Source: Paracoccus salipaludis (GTDB lineage: Bacteria; Pseudomonadota; Alphaproteobacteria; Rhodobacterales; Rhodobacteraceae). Taken from it: DNA of 64,000 nucleotides. Shown here piece after piece: positions 26,811-35,838 of this stretch (position 1 is the first letter of the stretch; each line of letters starts with the position of its first letter). The stretch is from the NCBI RefSeq assembly GCF_002287065.1, contig NZ_NSJZ01000002.1:310001-374000 (forward strand), written 5' to 3'. Both the position numbers and the translations under genes were made by a program. The notes under the pieces were generated by a model. It worked only from the letters and a program-made list of their open reading frames with translations, did not search any database and was not told the DNA's origin.

Positions 26811-29800
26811 TGTCGGTCCAGCCCCGGCGTTCCGGGCGGTACATGTCGGCCACGGTCGCCGCCGGATGGGCGAAGTCCCCCGCCGTCACCGCCCGCAGAC
26901 GATAGGCCAGCCGGATCGGCTCGTCGTCCTGGGTGGTCAGGGCGGCGGCGAAGCGGTCCTGCCGGAACTCGGTCATGTCGGCCCACTCGGTCACCTCCAA
27001 CCAGTCGAGACCATCCAGGTCGCCCTGCGTCAGCAGGTTCGGGTTGTCGATCTCGAAGCCTGCGGGCAGCGGGTCGGTGACGATCAGCCTTCCCCCGCTG
27101 GCGTCGAAGGGCCGGACCTCGACCACCGCCACAAGCCTTGTGCCGCGCGCCACCTGCGCCGGGTCCGCCGGCTGGCCCTCGGGCGTGTAGTAGCTGCGGC
27201 TGATCGAGAAGGCCGTGCCGCCCGCAGGCTCGGCCTGGACCGGGACGGCCGTGGCGCTGACCGTGACCGCCAGCGGCGCGTTGCCGGTGTTGGCCAGCGT
27301 CGTCGCCGGAACCGCGCCCGCGTCGCCCAGGTCAGCCGAGGGTGAGGCGAGGAGCGCGCCGTTCAGCGCCAGCCCTTCGCCCGTCCCGCTCAGCGCCTGC
27401 GCGGCCAGCACGATCCAGGCGGCCTCCTGCGTGGAAAGCCGACCCTGGGCCGCCTCGATTCCCGCCGAGATGGCGGCCACGGCGCCCTCGCGGTCGACGG
27501 CCTGGCTGCCGGCCTCGGCGGCCAGCGCCAGCATTCCGGCGCGGTCGCGCAGCAGCGTGCCATAGTCCGGGCGGAAGCCCTGCGTCGGCTCGCGCCCTTC
27601 GTCCGACAGCGCCTGCGCGCGGCGGAACATGGCGTCGGCGCGCGTCTGGTCGCCAAGCGCCGCCAGCGCCGCGCCCAGTTGGGCGGCGGCAAGGGGCGTC
27701 GCGAAATGCCCGGCGCCCGTGTCGGCGTAATAGCGCAGGTCGCTGACCACCGCCGCGCGTTCACGCGCCAGCACATAGGCGGCATAGGCCGTGGCCGCGT
27801 TCTCGGTCGCATCCGCAAATTGCGGGTCGCTGGCCGCGTTCAGCCCGTTCTGCAGCGCCGACAGTGCGTTGCGGAAGGCGGTGTCCGGCACGGCATGGCC
27901 CGCCGCGCGGGCACGCGACAGGAAGTCGGTGACATAGGCATCCAGCCAGCGGTCGCCCGCTTCCGCCGTCCACAGCCCGAAGCCGCCTTCGGGCGCCTGT
28001 CGGGTCAGGATCTGGGCAATGGCCTCGTCGACCGCCTTCGCGTCGTCCGGCCGGGACGGCGCCCCTTCGGGCGCAAGGCTTGCCGCGTAAAGCAGCGGCA
28101 TCGCCGCCGAGGCGAGCTGTTCGCTGCAGCCATAGGGCCATGCACCCAACTGGGCGATGGCGGCGGGCACGTCCAGCGCGGCGAAGGCGCCGGTAGACAG
28201 CATCACCCTCCCGGTGCCGGGACGGAAGGCGCCCAGCGGGGACAGGTCCAGCGGCATCTGCTGGCCCGGCGCAAGCGTCAGGCGCAGGGCGCGCGTCACG
28301 GGCGGGTCCAGCCGCTCGACCGGAAGGGACAGGTCCTTGGTCACCGTCCGGCCATCCGGCAGCGTGGCCGACAGCCGCAGTTGCGACAGCCCCTGCGTAT
28401 CGGGCGCGCTCAGCACCAGCGGCAGGTCGGCGCTCTGCCCCTCGGCCAGCACGGCTTCGAGCGCAAGCTCGGCCGTCAGGGCGACCTCGGCGGTGTTCTG
28501 CACCGCCAGCCCGACCGGACCCGCAGGGCCGGCGGCATGGGTCAGCCGCACCTGCGCCTCGGCCCGGTCGCCGGGGGCAAGGAAGGCGGGCACGGTCGCC
28601 GTCACCACCACCGGGTCGCGCACCAGCATCGCCGTGTCGGTCTGGCCCACCGCGCCCTCGGTCCAAGCGACGGCCATCACCCGCACCTCGCCGTTGAAGT
28701 CGGGCAGCGGGACCTCGACCGTGGCGCGGCCCCCGGCGTCCAGTTCCAGCGGCCCCGAGAACCAGGCCATCAGCTTCTCGGTCGGCGGCGGCGCCTGCGT
28801 CTGCATGGACCCCGCGTCCCCCCCGCTGCGCAGCGCCCCTTCGGCGGCGCCCGAGGGCAGGATCAGCCGCCCGTAAAGGTCGCGCAGCCCGACGCCCAGC
28901 CGGCGCTGGCCGAAGTAGTGGCCGGTCGCCGAGGGCGGCTTGTAGCCGGTCAGGTTCAGGATGCCCTGGTCCACCGCCCAGATCGTCGCGTGGACGGTCT
29001 GGCCCGGCTGCGCGCCGGTCACCGCCAGCGTCACCTGCGCCGCCCCGCGCGGGTCGGCCTCCGCCGGGGCGGTCAGGGTCGCGGCCAGCACCCGCTGCCC
29101 CGGATCGACGGCGGCGGGGGCGATGCCCAGCGCCCGGATCGGCGCATGGCCCGCGTCCTGCGACAAGGGCCGGATGGCGCTGGCGGCGACATAGACGCCC
29201 GCGTCCCAGTCGTCGGTGACGGGCAGCGCGACCTCGTTCCGGCCCGCCGTGACCGGGACCGGTTGCAGCGAGATCAGCCGGTTCGACATGACCGAGACCA
29301 GCGCCACGCCGTCGGCCGCGGCCTCGATGGACAGACGCGCAGTCTCGCCGGGGCGATAGGCGGGCTTGTCCAGTGTCACCCGCAGCCGGTCGGGCGTGTC
29401 GCTGCCCGCGCCCGCCGCCCCCCAGCCCGCGTCGAAGGGGATCGAGCTTTCCGCGCCGTCGGGCGTCCGCAGCACCAGTTCATAGCTGCCCCAGTCCACC
29501 GGCACCGACAGCGCCGCAGGCCCTTCAGCGGTGGTGGAGAGGGTGCCCGAGCCCACGCGGCTGCGGCGGGTCACCGGCTCCCAGCTCCAGTCGCCGCCGA
29601 TGGCGAACCACTGGTAGTCGGTCTGGACGCGGTTCAGCGTCCATTCCAGATCGGCGGCGACCGGCGAGAGGTCGGACCCGAGCGCCACGACGCGGAAGCC
29701 CGCCGCGCTGCCCTCGGCCACGCTGCCGCCCTCGAAGTCGGGACGGATGCCCAGCGCCGTGCGGCCGGGGGCGAGCACGCGCGTCACGCGCCGTTCCACC

Positions 29801-32286
29801 GGGCGGCCCGCGCCTTCGCGCACCGACAGCGAGAGCGTCGCGTCCCACGGGCGCGCCGCCGCCTCGATTCCCGGCGGCAGGTCGATGCGGGCGGCGAAAT
29901 GGCCCGCCGCGTCGGTGCGTCCGGCGGGCATCGCCACCACATCGGGCTCGCTGGTGTCGTCATGACGGCCGAAGACATAACCCTCCCAGCCCGGCAGGCT
30001 GCGGGCGGGGGAGAGGCGCAACTCGCCCTCGACCGGCAGGTCGGCCGCAGGCGCGCCGAACAGCCAGCGGGCGTCGAAGGCAGCCTGAACCGGCTGGCCG
30101 GCGGGCAGGGCGCCCTCGGGCAGGGTCAGGTCGAAGTCGATGCGCTCGGGGCGGAAGTCCTCGACCAGCAGGCGGGCCGAGGCAAGTGCCGGGCCGTCTT
30201 CCTCGACGCGCAGGTCGATGCGCCAGGCGCCGCGCGGGGCGCTGGCGGGGATGGGGAAGTCCAGCACGTGGCCGCCCGCACCCGCAGGTTGCGGCGTCAG
30301 CCGGGCGTGTTCCACGCCGTCGGGGCGGATCACGCGGGCCTGCACCGGCAGCCCGTCAAGGGCCTGCGCGCGGCCGTCGCGGGCAAGGATCGTCGCATGG
30401 GCGGTTTCCCCGGCGCGGTAGGCGCCGCGGTCCAGCGCCACGAAGAGGTCGATCGGCGGCGCGGGCGGCGCGCCCTCGACGCCCCGGTCAGACAGGTCGA
30501 ACTCGGGGTCGATCAGCGACAGGAAGGCGAGGTCGGCGATCCGCTCGCCCTCGCGCCGGGTGGCGGTGACGATGCCGGGCGCGGCCGCGCCGCTGCCGCG
30601 CACCAGCCCCGCGTCGAAGCGGGCGATGCCCTCGGCATCGGTGACCGCCGTTCCCAGCACCGCGTTCCCGCGCGAAACGAGCTGCACCTCGACCCCCGCG
30701 CGCGCGGCGGCGTCCCCCAGGCCGCGCACGGCCACGGCCAGCCCGTCGCTGCCCTGCCATGTCGTGAGCCCGAGGTCCGAGATCATGAACCACTGCGAGG
30801 CGCGGGGGCTGCGGTCGGTGGACTGCCCCGGCACGGTGGCGTTCAGCACGTAGACGCCGGGATCGAGCACCAGCCCCGCCTGCCGCAGGTCGATGCGGGA
30901 TGCGACCTCCTCGTTCACCGGCCGGGCGCCGCCGCCCACGGGCGCGGCCACGTCCATCTGGCCCTGCCAGACCTCGGTGCCCAGGCCATCCTCGAAGCGG
31001 CCCGCCTTCCAGTCGTCCAGCGGCGTGGCGAACAGGTTCTCGCGCAGCGCCTGCACGATGTTGCGGTCGGACATGCGGTAAAGCGTCAGGTCCACGCTGT
31101 CCGTGTTCACCGTGGTCAGCGTCAGCCCCTGGTCGCCCGTCGCGGGCAGCACATAGGCCCGCCCGGCAAAGCGGGCGAGCGGCGCGCGGTCGCGGACATA
31201 TTGCGACTGCTCGACCGTGCGGCGCAGCGTCTCGCCCTCGTCCGAGGGCAGGCCCGCGCGCAGGGCAAAGCGCAGCACCTCGCCGCGCGGGGCGCCGGTG
31301 ATGCAAAGGTCATAGCCCTCGGCCTCGACCGCCAGCGCGGGGTCGGGAAGCTGGACAAAGGGACGCAGGTCGATCTCGCGTGCCAAGGGCTCCGAGAAGC
31401 TGGCGCAGACGCGCGGTTCCGGCCCGTCCGTGTCGGCGCGGCTGCCGGTCACGCGGAAGCCGTGGCGCTCCTCATAGCCCTCGCGCTCGGCGGCGAGATC
31501 CGGGTTTCCGGGCTCGGCCCCGGCGGCGGTGCGGATCGCGCGCAGGGCCTCGCGGCCGCGCCCTTCCTCCTCGGCCAGCCGCGCCCAGAGCCGCAGCATC
31601 CCCGTGCCCGCGCCCGGATCGCGCAGCCAGGCGTTCAGCGCGGCCAGCGCGGCGGATCGGCGCAATTCGTCGTCGCGCTGGCCGCCCTGCGGGCCTGCCG
31701 CCTCGTCCATGGCGGCGGCGAGCGCGGCCCAGTCCCCGGCCGCGTCCGTCAGGGCGGCGGCCGCCCCCAGCCAGCGGATGCGGGTCTCGGGATCGGGGGC
31801 CGAAGCCGCCTGCGCCCGCAGCCCCGCCGCGTCGCTGCCGTCACCGGGATAAAGCGCCGAAAGCCGCGCCGCCTGGTCCGCAAGCTGCCGCCGGTCCTCG
31901 GGGCCGATCCAGTCGGCTTGGGCCAGCCGCTCGGTCGCCCGGTCCAGCACGGCAGGGTCGCCCGGCACCACCACGCCCGACTGCGCGCCCGCGAAGGGCT
32001 GGGCGTCGCCCGGCTGCGACTTGAGGAAACAGGCGCGGGAACGGGCGTTCCAGGTCAGCGCCGCGCAGCTGTCATTGGCAAGGCAGGCCTGCACGCAGGC
32101 GTCCTGCCCGATCTGGCGGATCATGGACAGGTCGTTGCCCGGCAGGTCGGTGTCGGGTCGCAGCACGACGCGGGCAGGGGGCACCACATCCTGCGGCGGA
32201 ACCTGCGCCCCGGCGGGCCAGGCCATCATCGCAAGCCCCAGCGCCGCCGCAGTCCGAAACCAGCCCCGGTCCTTCACTCGCGCCAT
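26785..32286 (-). CDS. Bacterial alpha-2-macroglobulin with N-terminal PAN/Apple-like domain
   Basis: Large periplasmic protease trap, 1833 residues. The signal peptide (MARVKDRGWFRTAAALGLAMMAWPAGAQ) shows no lipobox cysteine, so it looks soluble rather than a lipoprotein like E. coli YfhM. Residues about 55-90 (IGQDACVQACLANDSCAALTWNARSRACF) resemble a PAN/Apple domain. MG-type beta domains follow. The thioester motif is intact as GCSEQ with Cys1387 and Gln1390, so it should be able to link covalently to attacking proteases. The C-terminal part carries the alpha-helical thioester domain and a receptor-type beta domain. ATG 32284-32286 has GGAGGG upstream, which fixes the start; the 103 in-frame codons before it are not coding. 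Coupled to pbpC. Confidence 0.92.
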   Translation of the reverse strand: MARVKDRGWFRTAAALGLAMMAWPAGAQVPPQDVVPPARVVLRPDTDLPGNDLSMIRQIGQDACVQACLANDSCAALTWNARSRACFLKSQPGDAQPFAGAQSGVVVPGDPAVLDRATERLAQADWIGPEDRRQLADQAARLSALYPGDGSDAAGLRAQAASAPDPETRIRWLGAAAALTDAAGDWAALAAAMDEAAGPQGGQRDDELRRSAALAALNAWLRDPGAGTGMLRLWARLAEEEGRGREALRAIRTAAGAEPGNPDLAAEREGYEERHGFRVTGSRADTDGPEPRVCASFSEPLAREIDLRPFVQLPDPALAVEAEGYDLCITGAPRGEVLRFALRAGLPSDEGETLRRTVEQSQYVRDRAPLARFAGRAYVLPATGDQGLTLTTVNTDSVDLTLYRMSDRNIVQALRENLFATPLDDWKAGRFEDGLGTEVWQGQMDVAAPVGGGARPVNEEVASRIDLRQAGLVLDPGVYVLNATVPGQSTDRSPRASQWFMISDLGLTTWQGSDGLAVAVRGLGDAAARAGVEVQLVSRGNAVLGTAVTDAEGIARFDAGLVRGSGAAAPGIVTATRREGERIADLAFLSLIDPEFDLSDRGVEGAPPAPPIDLFVALDRGAYRAGETAHATILARDGRAQALDGLPVQARVIRPDGVEHARLTPQPAGAGGHVLDFPIPASAPRGAWRIDLRVEEDGPALASARLLVEDFRPERIDFDLTLPEGALPAGQPVQAAFDARWLFGAPAADLPVEGELRLSPARSLPGWEGYVFGRHDDTSEPDVVAMPAGRTDAAGHFAARIDLPPGIEAAARPWDATLSLSVREGAGRPVERRVTRVLAPGRTALGIRPDFEGGSVAEGSAAGFRVVALGSDLSPVAADLEWTLNRVQTDYQWFAIGGDWSWEPVTRRSRVGSGTLSTTAEGPAALSVPVDWGSYELVLRTPDGAESSIPFDAGWGAAGAGSDTPDRLRVTLDKPAYRPGETARLSIEAAADGVALVSVMSNRLISLQPVPVTAGRNEVALPVTDDWDAGVYVAASAIRPLSQDAGHAPIRALGIAPAAVDPGQRVLAATLTAPAEADPRGAAQVTLAVTGAQPGQTVHATIWAVDQGILNLTGYKPPSATGHYFGQRRLGVGLRDLYGRLILPSGAAEGALRSGGDAGSMQTQAPPPTEKLMAWFSGPLELDAGGRATVEVPLPDFNGEVRVMAVAWTEGAVGQTDTAMLVRDPVVVTATVPAFLAPGDRAEAQVRLTHAAGPAGPVGLAVQNTAEVALTAELALEAVLAEGQSADLPLVLSAPDTQGLSQLRLSATLPDGRTVTKDLSLPVERLDPPVTRALRLTLAPGQQMPLDLSPLGAFRPGTGRVMLSTGAFAALDVPAAIAQLGAWPYGCSEQLASAAMPLLYAASLAPEGAPSRPDDAKAVDEAIAQILTRQAPEGGFGLWTAEAGDRWLDAYVTDFLSRARAAGHAVPDTAFRNALSALQNGLNAASDPQFADATENAATAYAAYVLARERAAVVSDLRYYADTGAGHFATPLAAAQLGAALAALGDQTRADAMFRRAQALSDEGREPTQGFRPDYGTLLRDRAGMLALAAEAGSQAVDREGAVAAISAGIEAAQGRLSTQEAAWIVLAAQALSGTGEGLALNGALLASPSADLGDAGAVPATTLANTGNAPLAVTVSATAVPVQAEPAGGTAFSISRSYYTPEGQPADPAQVARGTRLVAVVEVRPFDASGGRLIVTDPLPAGFEIDNPNLLTQGDLDGLDWLEVTEWADMTEFRQDRFAAALTTQDDEPIRLAYRLRAVTAGDFAHPAATVADMYRPERRGWTDSGRTLVTP

Positions 32287-32408
32287 GATCGCCCTCCGTG
32301 TGCCGCCGTTTCCGCCGGTCCACGCTGCCACAGTTTGGGGCGGGCGGACAGTCGCGCTGTCGCGCAAACCTTTCCCTATGCCGGGCGCCTGCCGCGTCGC
32401 GGCCCGGG

Positions 32409-32900
32409 TCAGCCGCGCCGGAAGACCGAGCCGAAGAAGCCGTCGATGCGGCTGTGCCTTGCCTCGAACAGGGTGATCCGGCCCAGGGGCGGCCAGGACA
32501 GGCGCAGCACGGCGGCCCGCCGCACGCGCCGCGCCTCGCGTTCCACCAGGAACTGGATGTCGTCGATCTCCTCGCCGCGCCGGAGATAGAACCATTCGGT
32601 GCCGCGCGGCGAGGGGCGGCGGCGGAACAGGCGCCAGCCGCCCCGCATCCGGGCCAGAAGCCGCTGTTCAAGCGCATAGGCATGGGGCATGGTGACCGAG
32701 CAGACGATCCTCAGCTTGCCGTCGCCCGGGCGCTGCAGCTCGCGCCGGCGTTCCAGCGTGGGACGGCTGGTGAAGCCCAGCTTGAACAGCCGCGGATCGT
32801 TGTCCGGCTGCATCAGATAGACGGTGCCTGTGGGTGCCCGGAAATCGAACCAGCCGATCCTTGTCGAACGGCTGGCCCCGTTCTTGCTTTGTTTCTTCAT
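32409..32900 (-). CDS. GIY-YIG nuclease-fold protein (T5orf172/MUG113-like)
   Basis: A 163-residue protein. Residues about 25-80 match the compact GIY-YIG variant seen in phage T5 orf172 and fungal MUG113 proteins: TVYLMQPDNDPRLFKLGFTS, R-x-x-E-L-Q and, further on, HAYALEQRLLARM with the conserved Glu. The C-terminal half is Arg-rich and unassigned. Such proteins occur in phages and in bacterial chromosomes; whether this one cuts DNA is not known. It stands alone between the macroglobulin and the divergent helicase gene. Confidence 0.65.
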   Translation of the reverse strand: MKKQSKNGASRSTRIGWFDFRAPTGTVYLMQPDNDPRLFKLGFTSRPTLERRRELQRPGDGKLRIVCSVTMPHAYALEQRLLARMRGGWRLFRRRPSPRGTEWFYLRRGEEIDDIQFLVEREARRVRRAAVLRLSWPPLGRITLFEARHSRIDGFFGSVFRRG

Positions 32901-33104
32901 TGTTAACGCTGGCTACGCCTGCGGCGAGGCGGACGCAAGGGCCGTGGCGTCCCATCGGCCGGATGGCGCTTGCCAGCGGGGCCGCGATGGCCTATGGGCG
33001 CACCCTTGGCCCGAAGAACCTTGGGCGGCGGGCCGTGGCAGCCCGTCCGCGAAGGACATGGCGCCACTCACCGGGTGCGCCGCATCCCCTTCTGGTAAGT
33101 ATCA

Positions 33105-35045
33105 ATGACAGATCTCGATCTCGCCGCGCCTTTGGCCGCGGCTCTGGCCGCCAAGGGCTATGACAGCCTCACCTCCGTCCAGCAGGCCGTGCTGGCCCCC
33201 GAGGCCGCGGGGCGCGACATCCTGGTGTCGGCGCAGACCGGCTCGGGCAAGACCGTGGCCTTCGGGCTGGCGATGTCCGGCGACATCCTGGACGGCGACC
33301 GCCTGCCCGAGATCCCGCTGCCGCAGGCCCTGGCCATCGCCCCCACGCGCGAACTGGCGCTGCAGGTCGCGCGCGAGCTGGGCTGGCTTTACGCCGGCGC
33401 GGGCGCGCAGATCGCGACCTGCGTGGGCGGCATGGACTATCGCACGGAACGCCGGGCGCTGGCGCGGGGCGCGCAGATCGTGGTGGGCACGCCGGGGCGC
33501 CTGCGCGACCATCTGGAACGCGGCAGCCTGGACCTGTCGTCGCTGCGCGCCTGCGTGCTGGACGAGGCCGACGAGATGCTGGACCTCGGCTTCCGCGATG
33601 ATCTCGAGTTCATCCTGCAATCCGCGCCCGCCGAGCGCCGCACGCTGATGTTCTCGGCCACCGTGCCGCCCGCCATCGCCAAGCTGGCGACCGAGTTCCA
33701 GAAGGACGCCCTGCGGATCGTGGCTCAGGGCGAGGCGCGCCAGCACGGCGACATCGCCTATCGCGCGGTCAGCGTGACGGGTCGGGACCGCGAGAACGCG
33801 ATCTTCAACCTGCTGCGCTTCTACGAGGCGCAGACGGCCATCGTCTTCTGCAAGACGCGGGCCAACGTGAACCACCTGCTCGCCCGCATGGGCAACCGCG
33901 GCTTCAAGGCCGTGGCACTGTCGGGCGAGCTGAGCCAGGCCGAGCGCACCCATGCGCTGCAGGCGCTGCGGGACGGGCGCGCGCGCGTCTGCATCGCGAC
34001 CGACGTCGCCGCGCGCGGCATCGACCTGCCGGGGCTGGAACTGGTGATCCACGCCGACCTGCCGACGAACTCGGAAACGCTGCTGCACCGTTCGGGCCGG
34101 ACGGGGCGGGCGGGGGCCAAGGGCGTGTCGGCGCTGGTCGTGACCTCGGCCGACTACAAGAAGGCGCAGCGGCTGTTGCAGGGCGCCAAGGTCGAGGCCG
34201 AATGGGGCCCCGCGCCTTCCGCCGACGACGTGCGCGCCCGCGACGACGCGCGGGTGCTGGAACATCCGGTGCTGACCGCCGAGACCGGCGACGAGGCGGC
34301 CACCGCCGCGCTGCTGCTGGAACGCTTCGGGGCCGAAGGGGTCGCCGCGGCTTTCGTGCGGCTGTGGCGCGAGGGGCGTCCCGTCCCCGAGGAACTGGCC
34401 GACACACCCGCCGCGCCCGAAGCCCGGCAAGCGCCGCGAGAGCGGGGCGATTTCAGCGATGCCGTCTGGTTCGCGCTGTCCGTGGGCCATACGGGGCGGG
34501 CCGAGGCGCGCTGGCTTCTGCCCAAGATCTGCGAGGCGGGCGGGATCACCCGCGACGCCATCGGCGCGATCCGGGTGCGCCAGGACGAGACCTTCGTCCA
34601 GATCGCGACCGCCTCGGCGGGCCGCTTCGGCCCCGAGGTCGAGCTTGAGCCGGGCCTGTCCATGCGCCGCCTGCCCGGCGAGCCGAACCTGGAACGTCCC
34701 GAACAGGGCGCCGAGCGTGGCCGACCCTTCCGCGGCGGGCCCAAGCCCGCAGGGCGTCCCGCCGCCGGAAAGCCGGCGCGGGCGCGTCGCAGCGCCGGGA
34801 TGGATGAACAGGACGGCTTCGCCGATCGCGGCACGTCCGGCGCGCGCACGGCCGAGGCTGGCGGCAGGAAGCCCAAGCCTGCGGGGAAAACCGCCTCGGC
34901 CCCGTGGGACGGCGCCCCGCGCGAGCCCCGCGCCCCCCGGACCGGGAATGCACCGGGCAAGGCCCCGGCGGGCGCGCCCCGCGCCAAGTTCAAGCCCAAG
35001 GGCGCGGCCGGATCGCACAAGCCCGCGAAACCGGGCAAGCGCTGA
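33105..35045 (+). CDS. deaD: DEAD-box RNA helicase (DeaD/CsdA-like)
   Basis: ATP-dependent RNA helicase, 646 residues. Core motifs: Q-motif region with SVQQ, AQTGSGKT (motif I), PTRELALQ (Ia), VGTPGR (Ib), DEADEM (II), FSATVPP (III), FCKTRANV (IV), ATDVAARGIDLP (V), HRSGRTGRAG (VI). A DbpA-type RNA-binding domain follows (about 445-510, SVGHTGRAEARWLLPKICEAGGI). The last 130 residues are a disordered Lys/Arg/Gly/Pro/Ala-rich tail. Relatives act in ribosome assembly and RNA decay, often in the cold. A strong terminator follows. Confidence 0.93.
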   Translation: MTDLDLAAPLAAALAAKGYDSLTSVQQAVLAPEAAGRDILVSAQTGSGKTVAFGLAMSGDILDGDRLPEIPLPQALAIAPTRELALQVARELGWLYAGAGAQIATCVGGMDYRTERRALARGAQIVVGTPGRLRDHLERGSLDLSSLRACVLDEADEMLDLGFRDDLEFILQSAPAERRTLMFSATVPPAIAKLATEFQKDALRIVAQGEARQHGDIAYRAVSVTGRDRENAIFNLLRFYEAQTAIVFCKTRANVNHLLARMGNRGFKAVALSGELSQAERTHALQALRDGRARVCIATDVAARGIDLPGLELVIHADLPTNSETLLHRSGRTGRAGAKGVSALVVTSADYKKAQRLLQGAKVEAEWGPAPSADDVRARDDARVLEHPVLTAETGDEAATAALLLERFGAEGVAAAFVRLWREGRPVPEELADTPAAPEARQAPRERGDFSDAVWFALSVGHTGRAEARWLLPKICEAGGITRDAIGAIRVRQDETFVQIATASAGRFGPEVELEPGLSMRRLPGEPNLERPEQGAERGRPFRGGPKPAGRPAAGKPARARRSAGMDEQDGFADRGTSGARTAEAGGRKPKPAGKTASAPWDGAPREPRAPRTGNAPGKAPAGAPRAKFKPKGAAGSHKPAKPGKR

Positions 35046-35084
35046 CGCGCGGGCCGGTCCGGCCCCGGGACTTCCAGACGCCTT

Positions 35085-35119
35085 AAGGGGCGGCAAGGCA
35101 CCGGCCTTGCCGCCCTTTC
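35085..35119 (+). terminator. Terminator after the DEAD-box helicase gene
   Basis: Stem GGGCGGCAAGG (35088-35098) with CCTTGCCGCCC (35105-35115), extendable to 14 bp by a G-U and two A-T pairs, loop CACCGG, then TTTC. Confidence 0.88.
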
Positions 35120-35213
35120 ACATTCGGCGCCCCATATTGCCGATAGGCGGGACCTGTCCGCGCGGCTATCGTCCTTGCCCAGGCACCATCAACAGCACAG
35201 GGGAGGAAACGCC

Positions 35214-35783
35214 ATGAGCAAGCGCGCCGTCGTGGTCATCGACATCCAGAACGACTATTTTCCGGACGGGAAATACGAGCTTGTCGGCATCGAACAGGCC
35301 GCCGCCAACGCCGCCCGCGTGATCGAGACCGCGCGCGGGCAGGGCGACCGCGTCATCCACGTCCGGCACATCTTCCCCAGCCAGGACGCGCCCTTCTTCA
35401 CGCCGGACTCCGAGGGCAGCGAGATCAACCCGGTCGTGGCCCCCAGGGCAGGCGAACCCGTTGTCGTGAAGAACGCGCCCAACCCGTTTCTGAAGACCGA
35501 CCTCAAGAAGATCCTCGACGACGGCGGGATCGAGGAGGTCGTGGTCGTCGGCGCCATGAGCCACATGTGCATCGACGCGACCGCCCGTGCCGCCAGCGAC
35601 TACGGCTACAAGACGACGGTGGTGCAGGACGCCTGCGCGACGCGCGACCTTGAATATGGCGGCACGACCGTGCCCGCCGCCTCGGTCCATGCGGCGATGA
35701 TGTCGGCCCTCGGCTTCGCCTATGCGACGGTCACGGACACCGACAGCTACGTCCGGCAGGCCGCGCCCGGGGCCGCCGGATAA
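35214..35783 (+). CDS. Isochorismatase-like cysteine hydrolase
   Basis: A 189-residue member of the cysteine hydrolase family that includes nicotinamidases and isochorismatase-like amidases. The catalytic triad is visible: Asp10 in VIDIQNDYF, Lys86 in VVVKNAPNPF, Cys119 in GAMSHMCIDATAR. The conserved cis-peptide region precedes the Cys. ATG 35214 follows GGGGAGGAAAC, a strong ribosome-binding site. The substrate is unknown; a nicotinamidase would usually carry extra metal-binding His/Asp residues that I do not see. Confidence 0.88.
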   Translation: MSKRAVVVIDIQNDYFPDGKYELVGIEQAAANAARVIETARGQGDRVIHVRHIFPSQDAPFFTPDSEGSEINPVVAPRAGEPVVVKNAPNPFLKTDLKKILDDGGIEEVVVVGAMSHMCIDATARAASDYGYKTTVVQDACATRDLEYGGTTVPAASVHAAMMSALGFAYATVTDTDSYVRQAAPGAAG

Positions 35784-35838
35784 GGGCGCCGTCCCGCGCC
35801 CTCGCCGGGACCGCGCGGCTTCCCCCGGACCGCGCGGG

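Noticed and set aside
27679..32589. A 1636-codon open frame on the plus strand
   Set aside because: It is the antisense shadow of the alpha-2-macroglobulin gene, caused by high third-position GC; His/Arg/Gly-rich with no family features.
35808..35837. Repeated GGACCGCGCGG (35808-35818 and 35827-35837) between convergent genes
   Set aside because: CCGCGCGG is self-complementary, so an 8-bp hairpin is possible, but it has no T-run and such GC strings are common here; too weak to call a terminator.
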